A stretch of DNA of 7,789 nt from Microbacteriaceae bacterium (GCA_030840185.1 JAUZFY010000030.1:1-7789), one strand, 5' to 3'. Counted from the first letter of the stretch, positions 1-6,252 are shown. The notes: a model not told the origin generated them from the sequence alone. Program-made: numbers and translations.

Positions 1-1543
1 TCTTGTAGGCCGGGGCCTGCCCGGGCCAGCCGAGGTATCGGTTGACCTCGAAGCGGACAAAGCCCTCGTTCATGTTCACGTTTCGTCCGAGAAATCCGAA
101 GGCGTAGTCGCCGGTCCACTGGCCGGAACCGTCGGGAAGCGGCTTCTCGAGGTGCACCCCGATGTCCAGGACGACGCGTGCGGCCCGCATCCGCTGGCCG
201 TCGAGCATCCCGAGCCGGTCGGCCGGGTCGTCGAGGTAGCCGAGCTGTTCCATCAGCCGCTCGGCGTAGAGTGCCCAGCCCTCGGCGTGTCCGGAGGTTC
301 CGGCGTTCCGGCGCCAGGTGTTGAGGAGCGCCTTGTTGTAGACGGCCTGACCGATCTGCAGATGATGGCCGGGGACGCCCTCGTGGTACACCGTGGTGAG
401 CTCACGCCAGGTGTCGAACTCCGTGACTCCCTCGGGAACGCTCCACCACATCCGGCCGGCCCGGGAGAAGTCGTCCGTTGGCGGGGTGTAGTAGATGCCG
501 CCCTCCTGGGTCGGGGCGATCCTGCATTCGAGACGACGCACCTCGGCGGGAATGTCGAAGTGAACCTTAGACAGTTCGTCGACGGCCCGATCGCTGGTCT
601 CCTGCATCCACCGCTGCAGCGCGTCGGTTCCGTGCAGCTTTCGGCTTCCGTCCCGATCAAGGAAGTCGATCGCCTCGGCGACACTCGCCCCCGGCTTGAT
701 CTGATTGGCGATCGACTCCTGTTCGGCCGTCATTCGGGCGAGCTCCTCGATGCCCCATTCGTAGGTCTCGTCGAGATCGACGACCGCGCCGAGGAAGTCG
801 CGCGAGGCGAGGGCGTAGATCTCGCGGCCGACCGCGTCCCGCTCCGGGGCATGCGGGGCGAGTTCCGTCGCGAGAAACTCGGAGAGGGTGGAATACGCTC
901 GCGCGGAGGCTCGAGCCCCCTCGGCGAGGTCGCGAGCGAGCGACTCGGGAAGCTCACCGTCAGCGGCCCGCGCTCCCTCCGCGAGCTGGAAGAAGAAGCC
1001 GGCCTCCGACTGCTGTTTTTCCGCCTGAGCGATGACCTCGCGGATCTGTCGCGCGGCCGGCACGTTTCCGGCCGCGATCCCGGCGCGGAGGGTCTCGAGG
1101 TAGCCATCCATCGCTGCCGGCAGATTGTGCATCCGCGTCGCGATATGAGACCAGTCGGTCTCCGTGTCGGTCGGCATGAGGTCGAAGATCTCCCTCAGCC
1201 CTTGCGGCGGGGAGGCGATCACGTTGAGGTCGCGCTGTTCGAACCCGGCCTCGTGTTTATCGACCTGGAGGTGCAAATCGCGGGATAGGTCCATCTTGGT
1301 GACCGCGTCAACGTCATCCACCGGCGTCGCTGCCGTGATTCGTGCGAGGGTCGCCTTCGCTTCGGCAACAGCGCGTTCGGCGCCGGCCGGCGAGTAGTCC
1401 GCGTATTCACCCTCTCGTCCCGGTCGACCGAGGTAGACGCTCAGCTCGGGGAAGAGTTCGAGCTCGGTGTCGACCCACGCTTCTGCGATGGCGTCGATGG
1501 GGGTCGGTTGGCGGACCTCGTGGGTCTGAGCAGCATCAGTCAT
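1..1543 (-). CDS. DUF885 family protein (putative metallopeptidase-like), 3' end cut by window
   Basis: The reading frame starts at ATG 1541-1543 and stays open to the left window edge: 514 codons with no stop, so only the C-terminal tail is missing (DUF885 proteins are usually about 550-600 aa). The N-terminus begins MTDAAQTHEV and has no signal peptide or membrane segment, so a cytosolic protein is likely. Family hallmarks near the C-terminus are H387-E-G-V-P-G-H-H-L-Q, then S-G-H419-A-E421-G-W-A-L-Y-A-E, and finally YLGWPGQAPAYK at the truncation. Pfam places DUF885 with the zincin-like peptidase MA clan, so H387, E388, H393/H394 and E421 are plausible metal or catalytic residues; this is inference and the substrate is unknown. 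The gene follows ptsH on the same strand after an 84-nt gap that holds an inverted repeat and a possible own promoter, so it is probably a separate transcript. No good Shine-Dalgarno precedes the ATG. Family assignment is confident; function is not. Confidence 0.9.
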   Translation of the reverse strand, partial: MTDAAQTHEVRQPTPIDAIAEAWVDTELELFPELSVYLGRPGREGEYADYSPAGAERAVAEAKATLARITAATPVDDVDAVTKMDLSRDLHLQVDKHEAGFEQRDLNVIASPPQGLREIFDLMPTDTETDWSHIATRMHNLPAAMDGYLETLRAGIAAGNVPAARQIREVIAQAEKQQSEAGFFFQLAEGARAADGELPESLARDLAEGARASARAYSTLSEFLATELAPHAPERDAVGREIYALASRDFLGAVVDLDETYEWGIEELARMTAEQESIANQIKPGASVAEAIDFLDRDGSRKLHGTDALQRWMQETSDRAVDELSKVHFDIPAEVRRLECRIAPTQEGGIYYTPPTDDFSRAGRMWWSVPEGVTEFDTWRELTTVYHEGVPGHHLQIGQAVYNKALLNTWRRNAGTSGHAEGWALYAERLMEQLGYLDDPADRLGMLDGQRMRAARVVLDIGVHLEKPLPDGSGQWTGDYAFGFLGRNVNMNEGFVRFEVNRYLGWPGQAPAYK

Positions 1544-1549
1544 GAACCG

Positions 1550-1555
1550 AGCTTA
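1550..1555 (-). promoter_or_regulatory. Candidate -10 (TAAGCT) for a leaderless DUF885 transcript
   Basis: On the minus strand TAAGCT fits the actinobacterial TAnnnT -10 consensus and ends 6 nt before the ATG at 1543. Transcription would then start at or next to the start codon, giving a leaderless mRNA. This agrees with the lack of a Shine-Dalgarno sequence. No convincing -35 box is visible at 17-18 nt spacing (CCAATG at 1573-1578 is poor). Inference from geometry only. Confidence 0.35.
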
Positions 1556-1559
1556 AGCC

Positions 1560-1585
1560 AGCTTCCAGCGCCCATTGGCGAAGCT
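1560..1585. other. Inverted repeat between ptsH and the DUF885 gene
   Basis: AGCTTC (1560-1565) pairs with GAAGCT (1580-1585). Inside it GCC/GGC closes a 4-nt loop, with a 4-nt bulge on one side. It lies between the ptsH stop and the DUF885 start, where it could act as a terminator for the polA-EIIA-HPr transcript. There is no T-run after it in the minus direction; a short TTTT occurs only on the plus side, where no gene converges. It could instead be a regulator site upstream of the DUF885 gene. Confidence 0.3.
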
Positions 1586-1627
1586 TTTCCAGCGATTTGT
1601 CCGCCGAGCTTCTGGTCGTCCGCGCGC

Positions 1628-1897
1628 CTAGGCCTGGTCTAGATCGGTGTTGAGAAGGTCGGTGAGGCTATCGAGCGCCTGATCCGCCCCGTCGCCCTCC
1701 GCAGAGATGGTGACCACCTCTCCGTGGCCGATGCCGAGCGAAAGCACTCCGAGGATGCTCGCGGCGTTGACGCTCTTTCCAGAGGCGCTGGTCAGCGTGA
1801 TGGGAACGCCGAGCTTGGCCGCGGCCTGGCTGAAGAGGGATGCGGGGCGGGCATGCAGGCCGACGCTCGAGGCGACGGCGATGGTGCGTTCTGGCAT
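1628..1897 (-). CDS. ptsH: HPr phosphocarrier protein of the PTS
   Basis: This 89-aa cytoplasmic protein is the phosphocarrier of the phosphotransferase system: it takes phosphate from enzyme I on a histidine and passes it to EIIA proteins. The active-site signature SVGLHARPAS is intact with the phospho-accepting H15. The second conserved segment, NAASILGVLSLGIGHG, holds Ser47, which aligns with the regulatory Ser46 of Firmicute HPr; whether it is used here is doubtful because HPr kinase is generally absent from actinobacteria. Length is typical (85-90 aa). The ATG at 1895-1897 has a strong ribosome site AAGGAG at 1904-1909, 6 nt away. It begins 30 nt after the stop of the EIIA gene on the same strand, so the two are almost certainly cotranscribed and act as consecutive steps of one phosphorelay. 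Enzyme I is not in the window. Confidence 0.96.
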   Translation of the reverse strand: MPERTIAVASSVGLHARPASLFSQAAAKLGVPITLTSASGKSVNAASILGVLSLGIGHGEVVTISAEGDGADQALDSLTDLLNTDLDQA

Positions 1898-1903
1898 TTC
1901 GTA

Positions 1904-1909
1904 CTCCTT
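1904..1909 (-). promoter_or_regulatory. Ribosome binding site of ptsH
   Basis: AAGGAG on the minus strand, 6 nt before the ATG of ptsH. It is the strongest Shine-Dalgarno in the window and fixes the ptsH start. It also allows HPr to be translated independently of the EIIA upstream. Confidence 0.8.
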
Positions 1910-1927
1910 GGGGTTCGTTCTAAACGG

Positions 1928-2374
1928 CTATTCGAGTATCGCGTAGACCTGGGATTCCGTCGCCGCCGCCCGGAGAGATGAGGCCGCCTCTGGCTCGAGA
2001 AGGACCCTGGCCAGTCGGGACAGCAGCGCGATGTGGCCGCCGCCAAGAGCCGCGATGCCGACGCAGACCCGCACGTCGTTTCCCTGCCAGTCGACCCCCT
2101 CGGGGAAGCGGAGAACGACAATGGCGTCCCGCAGCACCCGGTCCGTCGCGGCGCGAGTGCCGTGCGGAATCGCGATGCCCTCCCCGACGTAGGTCGAGAC
2201 GGAACGTTCCCGCTCGAGCATCGCGTCGATGTAGCCGGCGTCAACGGCTCCGGCGTCGAGCAGTGCCCGACCGGTCTGCCGAACGGCATCCTCGCGGTCG
2301 GTCGCGGTCGCCGTCAGGTGAATCGAGCCGCCGGCGAGCAGGCTCGAGAGTGCCGGTTCCGCCTCCTCCGCCAC
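1928..2374 (-). CDS. PTS sugar transporter EIIA, mannitol/fructose type
   Basis: This 148-aa soluble protein consists of a single PTS_EIIA_2 domain (about residues 10-147). It accepts phosphate from HPr on a histidine and passes it to the EIIB of a membrane sugar permease. The active-site block VSTYVGEGIAIPHGT is intact, with H71 the phosphorylated residue. The preceding YIDAMLERE and following VLRFPEGVDW blocks resemble the stand-alone mannitol EIIA (MtlF) more than EIINtr. Length is close to MtlF. The start is GTG at 2372-2374, only 2 nt after the polA TGA (2377-2379). No strong Shine-Dalgarno precedes it, so translation is probably coupled to polA termination. HPr follows 30 nt downstream. 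No EIIB, EIIC, mannitol dehydrogenase or regulator gene is present, so mannitol is a guess from sequence resemblance, and a regulatory EIIA without its own permease cannot be excluded. Confidence 0.93.
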   Translation of the reverse strand: MAEEAEPALSSLLAGGSIHLTATATDREDAVRQTGRALLDAGAVDAGYIDAMLERERSVSTYVGEGIAIPHGTRAATDRVLRDAIVVLRFPEGVDWQGNDVRVCVGIAALGGGHIALLSRLARVLLEPEAASSLRAAATESQVYAILE

Positions 2375-2376
2375 GA

Positions 2377-5055
2377 TCAGTGCGCCGCCGCATCCCAGTT
2401 CTTGCCGAGCCCCACTTGAACCTCGAGCGGAACGGAGAGATCGGCCGCGTGCGCCATCCGGTCGGTCACCACGCCGCTCACCGCCTCAAGCTCACCCTCC
2501 GCCACCTCGAACACCAGTTCGTCGTGCACCTGGAGAAGCAGTCGAGAAGAGAGCCCCTTCGCCACGAGGTCGTCGGCGACACCGAGCATCGCGATCTTCA
2601 GAATATCCGCGGCCGAGCCCTGGATCGGCGCGTTGAGAGCGGCGCGCTCGGCGTTCTGCTTGAGCACCCGGTTGTTCGATCTGAGGTCCGGAAACGGGCG
2701 ACGTCGACCGAAGATGGTCTCGGTGTAGCCATCCTCGCGGGCCTGCTCGACGACGCTGCGGAGGTAGTCGCGCACCCCGCCGAAACGTTCGAAGTAGTCG
2801 CTCATGAGCTGCTTGGCTTCCGCGTTCTCGATGCGCAACTGCTTGGACAGACCGAATGCGCTCAGCCCGTAGGCCAGACCGTAGGACATCGCCTTGACCT
2901 TCGTTCGCATCGCCGAGGTCACATCCGGCGGGTCGACCCGGAAGATGCGGGATCCGACGAAGCGGTGAAGGTCCTCACCCGAGTGGAAGGCCTCGATGAG
3001 CCCCGGGTCGCGGGAGAGGTGCGCCATGATCCGCATCTCGATCTGCGAGTAGTCCGCGGTGAGCAGGGTGGTGAACTCGGGGCCGCTCTCGAATGCCTGC
3101 CGAATCTGCCGGCCGACCTCGGTGCGAACCGGGATGTTCTGCAGGTTGGGGTCGGTCGAGGAGATCCGCCCGGTGCTCGTGCCGGTCTGGTCGTACCGGG
3201 TGTGCACCCGGTGATCGTCGGCGATCGCCTTCTCGAGCGTGTCGACAATCTGGCGCAGCTTCGTGGCATCCCGATGCTGAAGCAACAGGTCGAGGAACGG
3301 GTGCGGGTTCTGCTCCTGCAGGTCGGCAAGCGAAGCTGCGTCGGTGGAAAACCCGGTCTTGTTCGACCGGGTCTTCGGCATGTTCAGGTCTTCGAACAGC
3401 ACCTGCTGCAGCTGCTTCGGGGAACCGAGGTTGATCTCCCGTCCGCCAATCTCGGCGTAGGCACGGGTGGCGAGGTCGGCCGCGCTCTCGCCGAGCTCGC
3501 GATTCAGCCGCGCGAGAATCTGCGCGTTGACCGTAACCCCCGTCGTTTCCATGAGCGAGACGACCGGCACGAGCGGAAGCTCGATGGTGTCGAGCACCCG
3601 GCGGGAACCGTCATCCAACCGCTCGGCGAGGTATTCGGCCAGCCGGAGCACGTACCAGGCTTCGGTGGCGACACTCACCGGCTCGGTCTCCGGAACGAGC
3701 TGGTTCGGGTCCGGCTGGTCGAGATGCTCGCCGAGGTGCGAGTACACCTGTTCCGGCAGGCTCTGGTCGTGACCGCCGGGCTTGAGCAGCCAGGCGGCGA
3801 GGGTCGTGTCGAACGCGACGCCGCGGAGCGTCATTCCGGCCTTCTGCAGGAGTTTGAGCGCCGGCTTGTAGTTGAACAGGTATTTTGGCGCGCCGCTCTC
3901 GAGCCACGCGATGAACGCGTCGTAGTCCGGCCGCCCCGGTGCCCACGGCACGTGGGCGGAGTCGTCGCTCGACGCCAGGCCGAAGCCGGTGAGCCCCTCC
4001 GGGCCGGTCTCCAGGTGCAGCCCGAGCGGGCGCGTGCCCTTCGCGGTTACGGTGTCGATCCAGTGCCCGAGTTCCTCGTCGACGAGAGTCCGGATGCCGG
4101 GAACGAGCGAGACCGCGGCGGCCGAGCCCTCTCCCGCGCTGGCGATCGAGACGTTCTCGCCCGCCGCTGCCGCGACCTTCAGCACACGATCGAGCAGAGT
4201 GCGGAACTGCAGCCGGTCGAAGACCTGGCGCACCGCGGCCTCGTCGATCGGACGCCGCTCGAGGTCTGACGGCCCGACCGGAAGCGTCACGTCGGTGAGC
4301 AGATGATTGAGCTTGCGGTTGCGAATGGCTCGGTCCTTCTGCTCCCGCAGCTTTTCCCCGACGACACCCTTGATCTCGTCGGCGTGTTCGAGCACGGCGT
4401 CGAGGCTGCCGAACTGAACGATCCACTTGACCGCGGTCTTCTCGCCGACTTTGTCGATGCCGATCAGGTTGTCGGCGGTCTCGCCGACCAGAGCCGCGAC
4501 ATCCGGATACTGGTGTGGTTCGATGCCATAGCGCTCGAACACCGCGTCGCGATCGTATCGCTTGAGCTCGGAGACACCTCGGGCGTTCGGGTAGAGCAGA
4601 GTCACGTCGTCATTGACCATCTGGCTTGCATCCCGGTCGCCGGAGACGATGAGAACCCGGAAGCCCTGCTCGGCGCCCTGGACCGCGAGGGTCGCGAGAA
4701 TGTCGTCCGCTTCGTAGTCCTCCTTGGCGAGGGTCTGGATGCCCATGGCGTGCAGTGCCTCTTCGAGCAGCGGGATCTGGCCAACGAACTCCGGCGGGGT
4801 CACGCCGCGGGTGCCCTTGTACTCCGGGTATTCCCGGGTGCGGAAGGAGAAGCGGGAAATGTCGAAGGCGACGACGAGGTGGGTTGGCCTCTCATTCGCG
4901 AGCAGGTTGATCAGCATCGCAATGAAACCGTGGATGGCGTTGGTGTGCTGGCCCTCCCGGTTCTGAAAGCTGTCGACTGGCAGGGCGTAAAACGCCCGGA
5001 AGGCAAGCGAATGCCCGTCGATAACGAGGAGGGTAGGCTTTTCGTTGTCCGGCAC
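2377..5055 (-). CDS. polA: DNA polymerase I
   Basis: Family A polymerase for Okazaki fragment maturation and excision repair, 892 aa, full length. Residues 1-290 form the 5' nuclease: VIDGHSLAFRAF with D13, D65, YEADD at 114-118, SGDRD at 138-142, and the helix-hairpin-helix DKVGEKTA. Residues 320-490 are the 3'-5' exonuclease fold, but its catalytic acids are absent (H347, A399 and A466 stand where E. coli has D355, D424 and D501; only E349 remains). Residues 500-892 are the polymerase: motif A DYSQIEMR (D668, E673), motif B with R717, K721, Y725, Y729, and motif C VHDE (D845). Y725 replaces the E. coli F762. In the 5' nuclease, GETADN has E192 where E. coli has D185 (GDSSDN). The start is GTG at 5053-5055, giving the normal N-terminus; no Shine-Dalgarno is seen, but a -10 lies 6 nt upstream. 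Downstream it abuts the EIIA gene. Confidence 0.98.
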   Translation of the reverse strand: MPDNEKPTLLVIDGHSLAFRAFYALPVDSFQNREGQHTNAIHGFIAMLINLLANERPTHLVVAFDISRFSFRTREYPEYKGTRGVTPPEFVGQIPLLEEALHAMGIQTLAKEDYEADDILATLAVQGAEQGFRVLIVSGDRDASQMVNDDVTLLYPNARGVSELKRYDRDAVFERYGIEPHQYPDVAALVGETADNLIGIDKVGEKTAVKWIVQFGSLDAVLEHADEIKGVVGEKLREQKDRAIRNRKLNHLLTDVTLPVGPSDLERRPIDEAAVRQVFDRLQFRTLLDRVLKVAAAAGENVSIASAGEGSAAAVSLVPGIRTLVDEELGHWIDTVTAKGTRPLGLHLETGPEGLTGFGLASSDDSAHVPWAPGRPDYDAFIAWLESGAPKYLFNYKPALKLLQKAGMTLRGVAFDTTLAAWLLKPGGHDQSLPEQVYSHLGEHLDQPDPNQLVPETEPVSVATEAWYVLRLAEYLAERLDDGSRRVLDTIELPLVPVVSLMETTGVTVNAQILARLNRELGESAADLATRAYAEIGGREINLGSPKQLQQVLFEDLNMPKTRSNKTGFSTDAASLADLQEQNPHPFLDLLLQHRDATKLRQIVDTLEKAIADDHRVHTRYDQTGTSTGRISSTDPNLQNIPVRTEVGRQIRQAFESGPEFTTLLTADYSQIEMRIMAHLSRDPGLIEAFHSGEDLHRFVGSRIFRVDPPDVTSAMRTKVKAMSYGLAYGLSAFGLSKQLRIENAEAKQLMSDYFERFGGVRDYLRSVVEQAREDGYTETIFGRRRPFPDLRSNNRVLKQNAERAALNAPIQGSAADILKIAMLGVADDLVAKGLSSRLLLQVHDELVFEVAEGELEAVSGVVTDRMAHAADLSVPLEVQVGLGKNWDAAAH

Positions 5056-5061
5056 CCAGCC

Positions 5062-5090
5062 AGCCTATCCGCGGCCGCCGACACCTCGAA
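5062..5090 (-). promoter_or_regulatory. Candidate polA promoter, leaderless type
   Basis: On the minus strand TAGGCT (5062-5067) matches TAnnnT and ends 6 nt before the GTG start of polA. TTCGAG (5085-5090) lies exactly 17 nt upstream as a weak -35. Transcription would start at or beside the GTG, giving a leaderless mRNA, which explains the missing Shine-Dalgarno. The element sits in the 54-nt space shared with the divergent thioesterase gene. Predicted from geometry only. Confidence 0.45.
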
Positions 5091-5109
5091 GCGCTCCAGG
5101 AAGAAGCCA

Positions 5110-5535
5110 ATGACGATCTTGCCCGACAACCTTGACCCGGAACTGGTTGAACGGCTCGTGAACTCTGGAGGTGGGGCGCTCGCCCGGAAGATGGGCTTCG
5201 AGTTCCTCGAATTGTCTGCGGAACGCTCTGTCGCGACGATGCCGGTCGAGGGAAACACGCAGGTCATCGGCATTCTGCACGGCGGCGCGCACGTCGTGCT
5301 CGGCGAGACGCTCGGCTCGGTGTCGTCGGCGATTCACGCCGGCCCGGGACGGGTCGCGGTGGGAATCGAAATCAACGCGTCGCACAGTCGGTCCGTGGCA
5401 TCCGGTGTCGTCACGGCGACCTGCACCGCGATCAGCCTCGGCCGGACCCTCGCCACGCACGAGATCGTGGTTCGGGATGAGCAGGGCCGTCGCCTGTCGA
5501 CCGTGCGGATCACGAACTTCCTGAAGGACGCGTAG
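5110..5535 (+). CDS. PaaI-family hotdog-fold thioesterase
   Basis: This 141-aa cytosolic protein has a single hotdog domain of the PaaI/YbdB type, which hydrolyses acyl- or aryl-CoA thioesters. The diagnostic segment ILHGGAHVVLGETLGS (roughly residues 56-71) carries the HGG turn and the acidic residue (E68) that serves in catalysis in this family. The later AVGIEINASHSRSVASG and the C-terminal strand RRLSTVRITNFLKDA are also typical. Length matches the family (about 130-150 aa). ATG 5110 is chosen because AGGAAG lies 6 nt upstream and the family N-terminus begins there; the frame is open further upstream, but only as antisense of polA. The gene diverges from polA with 54 nt between starts and converges on pdtaR. 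A thioesterase beside polA and pdtaR is seen in other actinobacteria (recollection, not checked), so this is probably ancestral. The natural substrate cannot be told from sequence. Confidence 0.92.
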   Translation: MTILPDNLDPELVERLVNSGGGALARKMGFEFLELSAERSVATMPVEGNTQVIGILHGGAHVVLGETLGSVSSAIHAGPGRVAVGIEINASHSRSVASGVVTATCTAISLGRTLATHEIVVRDEQGRRLSTVRITNFLKDA

Positions 5536-5542
5536 CGCGAAT

Positions 5543-5571
5543 CCCGGCGCTGCCTCAGCGGCGAATCCGGG
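5543..5571. terminator. Possible terminator hairpin after the thioesterase gene
   Basis: Starting 8 nt past the thioesterase stop, CGCTG (5548-5552) and CAGCG (5556-5560) pair around a CCT loop. The flanking CCCGG (5543-5547) and CCGGG (5567-5571) extend the stem, leaving a 6-nt one-sided bulge. There is no T-tract, as is common for hairpins of GC-rich actinobacteria. It sits between convergent genes, so it could serve both directions. Confidence 0.45.
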
Positions 5572-5587
5572 TCGTCGCAGTTCGGTG

Positions 5588-5602
5588 GGAGGGCCTCCCT
5601 CC
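5588..5602. terminator. Possible terminator hairpin after pdtaR
   Basis: GGAGGG (5588-5593) and CCCTCC (5597-5602) form a perfect 6-bp stem with a CCT loop, 5 nt beyond the pdtaR stop codon on the minus strand. No T-run follows in either direction. Together with the hairpin at 5543-5571 it fills the 72-nt spacer between the convergent thioesterase and pdtaR genes, the expected place for a bidirectional terminator. Confidence 0.45.
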
Positions 5603-5607
5603 GCGGA

Positions 5608-6213
5608 CTACTTCTTTGCGGAGAGCTGCTCGATGATGGCCTGCGCGACGTCGTGCATCGTCAGGCGGCGGTCCATCGAGGCCTTCTGAATCCAGCGGAA
5701 TGCTTCCGGCTCGGTCAGACCCATCTTCTCGTTGAGAAGCCCCTTTGCCCGGTCGACGAGCTTGCGGGTCTCGAAGCGCTCGACGAGGTCGGTGACCTCG
5801 GCCTCGAGGGTGATGATCTGCGCGTAGCGCGCCAAAGCGATCTCGATCGCGGGAAGCAGGTCGCTCGGGGTGAACGGCTTCACGACGTAGGCGAGGGCTC
5901 CTGCCTCCGTTGCCCGCTCGACGAGCTCCTTCTGGCTGAAGGCCGTGAGCAGCACGACGGGGGCGATGTGGTTCTTGGTGAGTCGCTCGGCAGCGGAGAT
6001 TCCGTCGAGGAGCGGCATCTTCACATCCATGATGACGAGATCCGGTCGAAGCTCGGTCGCGAGCGCGACCGCGGTCTCGCCGTCACCGGCTTCGCCAACC
6101 ACCTCGAATCCGTTGTCTCGGAGGGTTTCAACAATATCGAGGCGAATGAGCGACTCGTCCTCGGCCACTACGACGCGGCGGGGGGATTGAGGGGCGTTTT
6201 CCTGGTCTGGCAC
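5608..6213 (-). CDS. pdtaR: ANTAR-domain response regulator, PdtaR type
   Basis: This 201-aa cytoplasmic response regulator controls gene expression at the RNA level: when phosphorylated, its ANTAR domain binds tandem hairpins in mRNA leaders and prevents termination. Receiver domain, residues 13-125: acidic pocket E18/D19, phospho-acceptor D63 in DLVIMDVKMP, switch T90 and K112, all intact. A short coiled linker (about 128-148) leads to the ANTAR domain, 134-196, with RKLVDRAKGLL and the WIQKASM and MTMHDVA-like (here RLTMHDVAQAI) helices. Length and layout match M. tuberculosis PdtaR (Rv1626). The partner kinase PdtaS is not adjacent here. The start is GTG at 6211-6213; a TAnnnT -10 lies 7 nt upstream and no usable Shine-Dalgarno is present, so it is probably leaderless. 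It diverges from the tRNA-Leu gene and converges on the thioesterase. Its RNA targets are probably elsewhere: I see no ANTAR tandem-hairpin leader in this window. Confidence 0.96.
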   Translation of the reverse strand: MPDQENAPQSPRRVVVAEDESLIRLDIVETLRDNGFEVVGEAGDGETAVALATELRPDLVIMDVKMPLLDGISAAERLTKNHIAPVVLLTAFSQKELVERATEAGALAYVVKPFTPSDLLPAIEIALARYAQIITLEAEVTDLVERFETRKLVDRAKGLLNEKMGLTEPEAFRWIQKASMDRRLTMHDVAQAIIEQLSAKK

Positions 6214-6220
6214 GCCCTCA

Positions 6221-6247
6221 ACCCTACGGTATTCTTGGGCCTGTCAT
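6221..6247 (-). promoter_or_regulatory. Candidate pdtaR promoter, leaderless type
   Basis: On the minus strand TAGGGT (6221-6226) fits TAnnnT and ends 7 nt before the GTG of pdtaR. ATGACA (6242-6247), one base from TTGACA, is a possible -35, but the 15-nt spacer is short. The transcript would begin at or next to the start codon. It overlaps the region that must drive the divergent tRNA gene. Confidence 0.4.
6230..6235 (+). promoter_or_regulatory. Candidate -10 box for tRNA-Leu
   Basis: TATTCT on the plus strand lies 17 nt before the mature 5' end of the tRNA, leaving a short leader for RNase P to remove. No clear -35 box is seen. It interleaves with the pdtaR promoter on the other strand in a 39-nt divergent spacer. 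Confidence 0.3.
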
Positions 6248-6252
6248 CGTGC

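Noticed and set aside
152..1288. 378-codon open frame on the plus strand
   Set aside because: Antisense to the DUF885 gene, whose reading frame shows conserved HEGVPGHH and GHAEGWALYAE motifs. Shadow frame.
1978..4269. 763-codon open frame on the plus strand
   Set aside because: It lies wholly antisense to polA and EIIA, whose protein motifs are unmistakable. Its Arg/Val/Glu-rich translation has no family motif; long antisense frames are expected in GC-rich coding sequence.
4303..5109. Possible N-terminal extension of the thioesterase back to 4303
   Set aside because: The extra codons are antisense to polA, the hotdog family protein begins at 5110, and AGGAAG precedes that ATG at the right distance.
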